Source of the DNA: Desulfamplus magnetovallimortis
GTDB taxonomy: Bacteria > Desulfobacterota > Desulfobacteria > Desulfobacterales > Desulfobacteraceae
Direction: 5' to 3'
Length of the DNA: 58,076 nt
Assembly: GCF_900170035.1 (NCBI RefSeq)
Contig: NZ_LT828550.1
Coordinates: forward strand, 117,501 to 175,576
Within the stretch, counting starts at the first letter, position 1; every line of letters begins with the position of its first letter. The position numbers and the translations under genes are program-made. Under the pieces are notes generated by a model, which was given only the letters and a program-made list of their open reading frames with translations, was not told the DNA's origin and ran no database searches. This document shows positions 17,135 to 26,000 of the stretch, one piece after another.

Positions 17135-18277
17135 ATGAGTCATAAAGTAGTAATTGGAGCTAATTTTGGAGATGAAGGTAAAGGTCTTTTTACCGATTAT
17201 CTTTGCCGTAAATCATCAAATCCCCTGGTTATACGCTTTTCCGGCGGCCAACAGGCAGGGCATACTGTTGTTGCTTCCGGTATCCGGCATACTTTTTCCA
17301 ACTTTGGGGCTGGTACATTGCAGGGGGCACCTTGTTATTATTCTCACTTTTGTACAATAGATCCTGTCGGTATTGTCAATGAGCTTGAGTCTCTTCTGAA
17401 AAAAGGTGTGGAACCCAAATTATATATTGATGAAAGATCTCCTGTTACAACTCCCTATGATATCAAGTATAACCAGAATAATCATCCACATGGAAGTTGC
17501 GGTGTTGGAGTCGGTGATACCATAAGGCGGCAACTTGATCACTACTCACTTGTTTTTGGAGACCTTTTTTATCCATTTGTATTTAAAACCCGCCTTGACT
17601 TGATAAAAAAGTATTATGATGGATATACAGATGTTGATATTGAGGATTTTCTTGAGTGCTGTTCAATCATCACAAGTTCATCTTTGATTGAAAAAAGTTA
17701 TGGTATGCCAGAGGGAGAATACAGCGATTACATATACGAGGGCTCCCAGGGACTTCTCCTTGATCAGGATTTTGGATTTTTCCCCCATGTAACAAGAGCC
17801 AGCACAGGAACAAAAAATGCGGCAGAAATTGCCGGCAGTAATAACCTTGAGATATTTCTTGTCACAAGGGCATATCAGACACGGCATGGAAAGGGGCCGA
17901 TGTCAAATGAGCATCTACCCCATAATATCCGTAAAAACCCTGTAGAAACAAATGTGGCTAACGCATTCCAGGGGAAGTTCAGGCGCACCCTTCTTGATCT
18001 ATCCTTAATCGAGTATGCAATGAAGCGTGATGAGATTATACGTACAACAAAAGATCAAAATCTTGTTATTACCTGTCTTGATCACATGATAGATGAATAC
18101 AGGTTTGTCTGGCAGGGAGAAATTGTGCATTGTGATGATGAATCTGATTTTGTCAGAAAGATAGGTTATATTCTAGGGTTTGATACTGTATATGTGAGTT
18201 CTTCAGATGATGCGTTGAATATAACGGCCATGGTAGGTCAATCTGTCACAACGAAACATGAAAGTCGTTATATATAA
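17135..18277 (+). CDS. Divergent adenylosuccinate synthetase-like GTPase
   Basis: PurA-fold protein of 380 residues. It keeps the GTP/IMP loop GANFGDEGKG with the catalytic Asp and a GGQQAGHTVV segment with the catalytic His, but the aspartate/IMP loops differ from housekeeping PurA: HGSCGVGVGDT, RAYQTRHGKGPMSNEH and NAFQGKFRRT replace TTGRGIGP, TTRVGxGPFPTE and TTTGRPRR. I recall a bacterial subfamily with QTRHGxGPM motifs annotated only by homology; its substrate is not known to me. Unlike phage PurZ it keeps the catalytic Asp. The last about 19 codons (from NITAMVGQ) lie inside an 83-bp repeat copy, so the native C-terminus has been replaced. Confidence 0.75.
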   Translation: MSHKVVIGANFGDEGKGLFTDYLCRKSSNPLVIRFSGGQQAGHTVVASGIRHTFSNFGAGTLQGAPCYYSHFCTIDPVGIVNELESLLKKGVEPKLYIDERSPVTTPYDIKYNQNNHPHGSCGVGVGDTIRRQLDHYSLVFGDLFYPFVFKTRLDLIKKYYDGYTDVDIEDFLECCSIITSSSLIEKSYGMPEGEYSDYIYEGSQGLLLDQDFGFFPHVTRASTGTKNAAEIAGSNNLEIFLVTRAYQTRHGKGPMSNEHLPHNIRKNPVETNVANAFQGKFRRTLLDLSLIEYAMKRDEIIRTTKDQNLVITCLDHMIDEYRFVWQGEIVHCDDESDFVRKIGYILGFDTVYVSSSDDALNITAMVGQSVTTKHESRYI

Positions 18278-18302
18278 GCATGTTATGGAGACTTTCTAAT
18301 AA
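18219..18302 (+). repeat. 83-bp two-hairpin repeat, degenerate copy inside a gene end
   Basis: ATAACGGCCATGGTAGG, then ATCTGTCACAACGAAACATG, AAAGTC and GGAGACTTTCTAATAA match the family order with several substitutions. It encodes the C-terminus and stop codon of the PurA-like gene. Confidence 0.8.
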
Positions 18303-18308
18303 AAAAGG

Positions 18309-18415
18309 GGCATGCTTTATTTACCGTTTTACACTCTCTATGGAAGCAAGCTTTTGAGTTTAAGGATTCTTTCTCAAAAAAGTGTAAAGTACTTTTGATT
18401 CGATATGAAAGAGCC
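18309..18415 (+). mobile_element. 105-107-bp MITE-like family, copy A
   Basis: Begins GGCATGCTTTATTTACC and ends CGATATGAAAGAGCC, with internal inverted TTTTACACT / AAGTGTAAA. It matches three other copies in the window. No target duplication is visible for this copy. It lies 44 bases upstream of hicA. Confidence 0.8.
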
Positions 18416-18459
18416 ATATTTTGCTTGTAAAGATATCATCATGTGATATTGTTAGTTGC

Positions 18460-18894
18460 ATGAACCGCAAGCATAGAAAAACACTCAACATAGTTTTCAC
18501 CGATCCGATCAATGGGAATATTGCATGGCGCAAAATTGAGTCATTATTTCTGGCTTTGCGAGCGATTCGAACTGCAAGATCTGGCTCTGCTGTAAGCTTT
18601 GTCCTGACTCAAAATCGACATCTTATTGCTTTTTTAGAAGTTATTGCAGTTGTCTGAACCAGGATAACCAGGATGGGTAGGATGCTCAGGATAGATAATC
18701 CTGCCTTATCCTGTTAATCTTGGGAATCCTGATTCAGACAGTGTTGACAAGGCTTACAAGATCATAGGTGTCGATTTTGAGTCCTGAATGATATCCGGGC
18801 AGATTTCCACCGTCCACATCCAGATAAGGCTGCATTGAGGTATCGTGTTAAAGATGCACGTAGATTTTTGAAACTGGCAGGTATAAAACCATGA
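18460..18894 (+). pseudogene. hicA: hicA toxin gene split by a miniature insertion element
   Basis: The 5' part encodes MNRKHRKTLNIVFTDPINGN ... GSAVSFVL (49 residues), the 3' part encodes NDIRADFHRPHPDKAALRYR ... LKLAGIKP and a TGA. Both match the long HicA mRNA-interferase family, including the catalytic-His segment FHRPHP. Between them lies a 176-bp element (18607-18782) flanked by CCTG duplications. Removing the element and one CCTG rejoins the two parts exactly in frame to an 84-residue HicA. As it stands translation runs into the element and stops at 18657 after 65 residues, so the toxin should be inactive. Confidence 0.9.
18607..18782. mobile_element. 176-bp MITE-like element inserted in hicA
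   Basis: Terminal inverted repeats ACTCAAAATCGACA / (TG)TCGATTTTGAGT, a second nested inverted pair (TGTCTGAA...CAGGAT with ATCCTG..TTCAGACA), and a 4-bp direct repeat CCTG on each side (18603-18606 and 18783-18786). The whole element is one imperfect palindrome and codes for nothing. It contains the ATCCTG-rich motif seen in many bacterial intergenic repeats. Confidence 0.9.
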
Positions 18895-19223
18895 ACATGA
18901 TGAAATATAAAGGCTATATTGCCCGAATAGAATATGATGAGGAAGACCGTATTTTTGTGGGACATTTGGCTGGTATCAAGGATATTGTTGGTTTTCACGG
19001 TACAACTGTAAACGAGTTGGAGAGTGCGTTTCATGAATCCGTTGATAACTACATTGCGATAAGCGAAGAGTCTGGTAGGTCACCCCAAAAGCCTTACTCC
19101 GGCAAGTTAATGTTAAGAATTCCTCCCGAAGTACATGCGGCTGTAGCTACTGCTGCTCAAGTGCATGGGAAAAGCATAAATCAATGGGCTTCAGATACTT
19201 TAAAAAAAGCAGCACATATTTAA
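18891..19223 (+). CDS. hicB: HicB antitoxin (intact, now orphaned)
   Basis: A 110-residue HicB: N-terminal degenerate RNase H-like fold (YKGYIARIEYDEEDRIFVGHLAGIKDIVGFHG) and a C-terminal ribbon-helix-helix (LMLRIPPEVHAAVATAAQVHGKSINQWASDTL) for DNA binding. The ATG overlaps the hicA stop codon (ATGA). The start may be Met3 or Met4. Because hicA is interrupted, HicB now probably survives only as a DNA-binding autoregulator or protective antitoxin. Confidence 0.9.
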   Translation: MNMMKYKGYIARIEYDEEDRIFVGHLAGIKDIVGFHGTTVNELESAFHESVDNYIAISEESGRSPQKPYSGKLMLRIPPEVHAAVATAAQVHGKSINQWASDTLKKAAHI

Positions 19224-19269
19224 AGAATAAGCACATATTTAAAAAAACAAGCAATAAATGATAAATTGA

Positions 19270-20154
<885 letters not shown>

Positions 20155-20209
20155 TGCTCTATTGCTTATGGAAAAGCCCGTCCAAAGGGCGCTAATTTAA
20201 AGAAATTTG

Positions 20210-20238
20210 TCAGGTGCTGACTTCTATGTCAGCCCTGA
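20210..20238 (+). promoter_or_regulatory. Hairpin between cassette genes 1 and 2
   Basis: TCAGGTGCTGAC pairs with GTCAGCCCTGA around a TTCTAT loop (11-bp stem with one bulge). No T-run follows, so it is not a normal terminator. It lies 15 bases before the next start codon, close to its ribosome binding site, and could tune the ratio of the two products. Confidence 0.45.
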
Positions 20239-20253
20239 AAATAGAGGATATGA

Positions 20254-21558
20254 ATGATATCAAAGGAAGAAATTCAGCAACTCAAACCCTTCCAGGCACG
20301 TTCAATAATTGAAGCGCTTCGCAAAGGCAGCGTACCTGTTGAATTTGTGCCTCTTTTTACTGTGGGGCGTACTAACTGGCTTGCTTTTATTGAGGATGAT
20401 CTTGAAAATTATATTGCAGAGGGAGGAGCAAAGGTTCGTTTTATAAGTGGGGATTATGGCGATGGCAAGACTCACTTTATGTCAGTAATTCAGCACCTTG
20501 CGCTTGCAAAAGACTTCGCTGTCTCTTTTGTTGTTCTGACAAGAGAGGTTCCGATTCATAAATTTGAGATTGTTTATCAGAGTATTGTAAGGGAGATCCG
20601 CGGCAATTTTGAGGGCATAGGCATAAGAAGCCTTCTTGACTCCTGGTTGACACAGCTTGAAAAGACAGATGTCAGTGACAAATCCGAAAAAGGTGAAAAC
20701 GCAAGGTTTGCCCTTGGCCATCAGCTCCAGCAGATAAAAGGGATGGATATAAATTTTGCCAATGCTCTTTCAGCAATTGTTAACAACCGTTTTGCCCCTT
20801 CGGATACAGAGGATGAAGAGTCAAGGCGTGAAAGGGAGCGTGAGGTGCTTTTTCACTGGTTTGAGGGGGGCAAGGTTGCCAAAAAGGAGCTGAAGCCATT
20901 TCAGATATATGAACTTCTCAACAAGACCAACAGCAAACAGCTTTTGAACTCCCTTATTCTTTTTTTAAGGCATACAGGGCACAAGGGGATGATACTTCTC
21001 TTTGACGAGATGGAAACCGTAATTGCCCAGGGAGCATCAATACGAAATGCTGCCTATGAAAATGTCCGGCTTCTCATTGATAACAGTGACTCTTCGGCCT
21101 TTCTACACATTTTTTTCTCAATTATTCCTGATGTACTTGTTTCAGAAAAAGGCTTTAAATCCTATGATGCTCTTTGGAGCAGAGTTCGTTCAATTGGGGA
21201 GGAGAGCAGCACCCTCAATTTCAGGGGAGTGCTTGTTGACATACACAGAACGCCCTTAACTACAGAGGAACTTGTATCACTTGGCGGTATTCTCAGAGGT
21301 ATTCATGGTAACTCCTATCGCTGGGATTCTGATGAGGCGGTAAAGGATAATGTTATTGAGCAGATATGTATCAACCAGAAGAGAATGGGGGTTTTAAGCG
21401 AAGTGCGTCTTTTTATAAAGCAGCTTATACGTGTTCTTGATATGGCTGAACAGGGAGAGTCCACTGACAATATGGATATGCAGAAGCAGATAGTTGAAAG
21501 CCGCCGTGAAATGGATGCGGAAAAGGTGGAGAAGCTTCAACCATCATGGGACAGTTGA
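20254..21558 (+). CDS. BrxD-like P-loop ATPase (DUF2791 type), paralog 1
   Basis: A 434-residue AAA-type ATPase. Walker A is GDYGDGKT at residues 66-73 and Walker B ILLFDEME with Asp251-Glu252. Between them lies the segment LTREVPIHKFEIVYQSIVREIRG typical of the DUF2791/BrxD group, and the N-terminus begins with the usual IIEALRKGSVP / FTVGR block. Length matches BrxD, an ATPase of type 2 BREX that occurs with an Lhr-like helicase. The companion PglX/PglZ genes of BREX are absent. It overlaps paralog 2 by 13 bases. Confidence 0.85.
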   Translation: MISKEEIQQLKPFQARSIIEALRKGSVPVEFVPLFTVGRTNWLAFIEDDLENYIAEGGAKVRFISGDYGDGKTHFMSVIQHLALAKDFAVSFVVLTREVPIHKFEIVYQSIVREIRGNFEGIGIRSLLDSWLTQLEKTDVSDKSEKGENARFALGHQLQQIKGMDINFANALSAIVNNRFAPSDTEDEESRREREREVLFHWFEGGKVAKKELKPFQIYELLNKTNSKQLLNSLILFLRHTGHKGMILLFDEMETVIAQGASIRNAAYENVRLLIDNSDSSAFLHIFFSIIPDVLVSEKGFKSYDALWSRVRSIGEESSTLNFRGVLVDIHRTPLTTEELVSLGGILRGIHGNSYRWDSDEAVKDNVIEQICINQKRMGVLSEVRLFIKQLIRVLDMAEQGESTDNMDMQKQIVESRREMDAEKVEKLQPSWDS

Positions 21559-23012
21559 TCATGAACAATATTTATCATAAAAATAATTCCGGTGGTGGCA
21601 GCCCTGACTTAACAGGTGATAACTCTTTTGAAAATCTGCTTGAAAAAGCATCACCTTTTAAGTTGCGCCGGGCGGTGGAGCGCCTCAGAGAGGGGCTTTT
21701 TGATCCACTTGGAGTCAAACTGCTTTCAAGCGGGGACAACGCCCTTAACAATAATATCAAAAGCATGACAGATGCTGTTGAAAAGGGAAAACCTTCCCAT
21801 CTTTGTGTCTGTGGAGCCTATGGACAGGGAAAATCCCACACACTTACATATATCCGGCACAGGGCATTGGAGGAGAATTTTGTTGTAAGCTACATTAATC
21901 TTGATCCAAGGGAGGTACCTTTTCATAATCAGAAAATGGTTTATCTCTCCCTGATGAACGGTTTGAGCTTTCCTGATGAGGTAACAGGGGAGATTTCTGT
22001 TAAGGATGACGGTATGGCTCCTGTGAATATCTGGAGAAAAAAGGTTCAGCAGTGGCTCTCTTTGGATGGAAACAGTAAAAGGGATGTTGAGGATATAATC
22101 CCTGAGAGGATTCCCCATCGTTTCAAGGCAATTCTTGCAGCCATAGCAAAGCAGACCGAAGCTGTTCCATACAGCAAGCGAAAACTTAAAAAACATGCTC
22201 GATTTAAGCCAAGGGAGTTTCCCTGGATACTTGGTAATGCATTCATGGGAAAGGATATGCCTGTGGTGGAACTTCGCAATGCAATGCGTTACCGGCAGGT
22301 GAATTTTTACCAGGATGAGAGCCTTGTGTGCAAGGATGATGATTTGTACCTTGAAGCCATACAGGGATATGCAGAGCTTTTTCAGGTCATGGGCTATAAA
22401 GGCTGGGTTCTGCTTTTTGATGAGGCTGAATCCATTATGCTCACCCGTATAATGCAGAGAAGTAAAAGTTATGCCTTTTTGCATAAAATATTTTGTCCCA
22501 AGATTCCTGCTCCTGGTTTTCTGCCGGTTTTTGCATTTACCCATGATTTTTTTACCTTTCTTAAAGATGAGGATTTTGAACGCACCCGTATAGTACGTAA
22601 AAGAAAAAGAGGGGCAAGGGTGAAAGAAGAGGTTGAGAGCCTATCTGTTTCTGGAAAAGAGAATGAGAAAGAACCCTCTGAAGGTAGTGACGAAGATCCA
22701 AGGGAAGTGCCCTGGTTTGAGAGAGATTACAGTGCTGCATGGAAAGATATCAACATTTACAGATTACGGGAACTTACCTCAAGGGAGTGGCATATTCTCA
22801 TAAAAAAACTTATCCTGATACATGCCAGTGCATACAAGTGGCAGCCTGATGTGGATGCCTTAGATAAGATGATATTCTCCAGGCTTCTCAAACAGTCCGG
22901 TGCTGAATCCCGCATGAAGCTTAAGCTAATTGTCAACCTTCTTGATCTCAAGCAGCAGCATATGGTGCTTGCATCCGGTGATGCTTTACATTTTTCAAAG
23001 GTTTCTCCATGA
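21546..23012 (+). CDS. BrxD-like P-loop ATPase (DUF2791 type), paralog 2
   Basis: A 488-residue relative of the preceding gene. Walker A GAYGQGKS at residues 90-97, Walker B VLLFDEAES with Asp292-Glu293, and the shared segment DPREVPFHNQKMVYLSLMNG. It differs by a longer N-terminus and a Lys/Glu-rich insert (about residues 350-390, RKRKRGARVKEEVESLS). The two paralogs probably form a hetero-oligomer. It overlaps the giant helicase gene by 4 bases. An alternative start is the ATG at 21561, two bases after the stop of paralog 1. Confidence 0.85.
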   Translation: MGQLIMNNIYHKNNSGGGSPDLTGDNSFENLLEKASPFKLRRAVERLREGLFDPLGVKLLSSGDNALNNNIKSMTDAVEKGKPSHLCVCGAYGQGKSHTLTYIRHRALEENFVVSYINLDPREVPFHNQKMVYLSLMNGLSFPDEVTGEISVKDDGMAPVNIWRKKVQQWLSLDGNSKRDVEDIIPERIPHRFKAILAAIAKQTEAVPYSKRKLKKHARFKPREFPWILGNAFMGKDMPVVELRNAMRYRQVNFYQDESLVCKDDDLYLEAIQGYAELFQVMGYKGWVLLFDEAESIMLTRIMQRSKSYAFLHKIFCPKIPAPGFLPVFAFTHDFFTFLKDEDFERTRIVRKRKRGARVKEEVESLSVSGKENEKEPSEGSDEDPREVPWFERDYSAAWKDINIYRLRELTSREWHILIKKLILIHASAYKWQPDVDALDKMIFSRLLKQSGAESRMKLKLIVNLLDLKQQHMVLASGDALHFSKVSP

Positions 23013-26000
23013 AAAAAGGGGAACACCTCTCCCCTCTTATGCAGCTTCCAAACACCTTTCGTCCTTTTTATGGCGCCTTTCCAGGTCTTTATTCTGCCCA
23101 GCTTGAGGCCATATCACCGATTCTTGATGGCAGGGATCTGATTCTCCAGGCAGCAACCGGATCCGGTAAAAGTGAGGCTGTTCTTGCTCCATGCATTGAG
23201 AGTATAATAAGGGGCGGCAGAAAAACATCTCTTCTCTACATCATTCCAACAAGGGCACTTGCTGTTGATCTGATAAGACGTTTTGAGCCTGTTATATCAG
23301 AGAGATTAGGTTTAAATCTTGCCATCAGAACCGGAGACTTGAAACGTTCCGGTGGTAAAAGGCCGGATGTAATGTTTACCACACCTGAATCTCTCGATGT
23401 GATGCTTGGAAGTACCAATGGCGAGATAAGGGCGTTTCTGGGCAGAGTGGGATGTGTAATTATTGATGAGATACATCCTCTGATTTTCAGTTACAGGGGT
23501 GTTCACCTTGCACACCTTCTTATTCGCCTGGAGCGCCGTACAGGTAGTAAAATTCAGCGCATTGCAATGTCAGCCACAATTGCAGATGTTAACGCTCTCA
23601 TTAAAGCCTTTCATTTTCGACCATTCCCTTTTACCACCCACATAACGACCTCTGTAAACCGTAAAATAGATGCAAGAATTATCCATCTGAAAAATGAAGA
23701 CCGTGAGTTTACAAGATTTTTAAAGGATCTTCATGATACCTGGGGGTACAGGAAGATCCTTGTTTTTGCCAACAGCCGCGGGGCCTGTGACAGGCTTTTT
23801 GCCATTGCCAATAGAATGGGGCGCTTTAAGGGAGTATCAGAGCTTCATTACTCTAATCTGAAGCCCGGGGAGCGAAAAAATGCGGAAAATAGATTTCGCA
23901 AAGGCAATAAGGCACTATGCATTGCAACAAGTACCCTGGAGCTTGGCATTGATGTGGGAGATGTTGATGCTGTTATCTTGTATGAACCACCTGATTCGGT
24001 ATCAGCGTTTCTCCAGCGCATCGGGCGTGCCAACAGAAGGGAGAACAAAGTCAACTTCTGGGGTATCTGCCGGGGCGAGCAGGCATCCATTCAGGTGGTG
24101 CGTTTTCTTGCACTGCTTCATCTTGCCCGTGGGGGAGTTGTTGAGTCGCCTTCGGCAAGAACCCTGCCAAGTGTCATGGTACAGCAGATCATTTCATGCC
24201 TTTACGAAAAGAAAATAATATCCCTTCCTGCCATTGAAGAGCTTTTTCTTTCACAAAAAAACTCTATCATGCCTTCAATAAACTCCAGTTGCAAAATAGC
24301 TATGAAGGCCATTTTTCAATCCCTTGAGAAAACAAAATGGCTGAAAAAAGCCTTTGTATCCGGACTTTTTTCCGGTGGATTTCAATATGGCAAACATCTT
24401 TCAGAGTACAGAATATGGGGCAATTTTCCGGAGACAGATGATGAGTATATTCTGGAGTTAATAAAGCATCATTCAACAAATCTTGAGGTTGACAGACCAA
24501 AGGCAATTGCTGATATCCCCCGTTCCATTGTCAATCAGATGGACGTTGGAGACAGGGTTTATATTGTTGGAAGACGCCTTCAGATTGTAAAAATAGATAG
24601 TGATGAAGATAGGAGAAGGGTTTTTGCTGTTTCAACAAATTCCTCAACAGATAAAGATATTGTCTGGTTGGGCATGGGGGCACATGTATCATTTGAAGTT
24701 GCACAAATGATGCGAACCATACTTAAAAATGATTTTTCAAATAAAGATGGATTCCCGCAAAGCCAGAGTGTTGATCTTATAGATGAACATTCGCAGAGTG
24801 TTGGTGTTATAGATGAACCTTTGCAGAGCATTTCTGTTATAGATGATCCTTCGCTTTTTTCAAGAACCCGCTCTCTTCTTGAAAGTGAGCTTAATATGCA
24901 GGAGATGGCAGTTATTCTTGATAATGGAATTGAAGTTCTTCAAGGTAAAAAGACCACCTTTTTATATTTAACCTTTCTTGGAACAGCCGGCAACATTGTC
25001 CTGGAGTGGTGCATCAGAAAATATATTGACAATAAGGATGTTTTTGTCGCTTCCAATGAAATAGGCATTGAATGTTCAAGGTTGGTGAAATTTGAAAAGC
25101 TCAAGCTTCCTGAAAGCAGGGATAGTTTAAAAAAATGGGTGGGAGACAATATTAATATTGTCAGAAATATCATCCCTTTGAATCTGTTCAGTAAATATCT
25201 TCCCCATGAGCTTCTGGCAGAAGAGGTGACTGATTTTCTTTTTCACCAAAAAGTCATTGAGCGTTTTCTCCAATATCGTTGCCATACCTCAGAGGTAGTT
25301 TCCGGAGATTTGTCAGCCATTGCAGATGGATACTCCATGAAAAGTGAAACAGATAGATACTCTCTCGATAGTGGAAAAAGAGTCGGGGACGATTATCTCA
25401 ATAACCTTGAAAAGCTTGTTGAACATGGCCATGAACGGGGCATAGAACTTTCAGAATATTATCATCGTATTGTTGAGATAACTCCATCTACACCATCTCT
25501 TCTGGAGCTTGAGAAAACAAAGTGGTCAAAAATTGATATACCTTCAATTCCGGAAAAAGATCATCAAAGAATAAAAAATAATCAAGAGTTCCCGAAAACT
25601 CTCACAGCCACAATGGTGAGTGACTATTTTATTCACGCTCAGTGCAACCGACGATTATACTTTAAGTATTATCGTTGTGATGCACCGGATACAATGTTTG
25701 TAAGGTCTGATGAAGAGATAGCTCTTAGAGAATCGGCACTGGCTCGGGGGGTTTTGCATGAACAAAATGTTATGAAAGCGTTACAGGCTTCTGGTATTAA
25801 TGTGTTCCGAATGCCTTCCCATAAAGATATCAGCGCTGAAGATCGTTTACAGGCTTTTCTGGAAAAAATATCTGGGCAGTCACCCCCCTTATATCTTTCT
25901 CAACCGTTTTTAAAAGTTGATTCCATATATAAAGACAGATTTGACCTCCATGCCATTGGGGTTCCTGATTTGGTTTTTGTGGATGGTGATAAACTTGAAG

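Noticed and set aside
17135-18277. Phage-type PurZ (2-aminoadenine pathway)
   Set aside because: The catalytic Asp of the GDEGKG loop is kept, whereas phage PurZ replaces it; no partner genes for base Z are nearby.
18541-18600. tRNA-like GATTCGAACTGC segment
   Set aside because: No cloverleaf arms around it; it is part of the hicA coding region.
21726-22544. 272-codon open frame opposite the second ATPase
   Set aside because: Antisense to a gene with intact Walker motifs; no recognisable domain or ribosome binding site.
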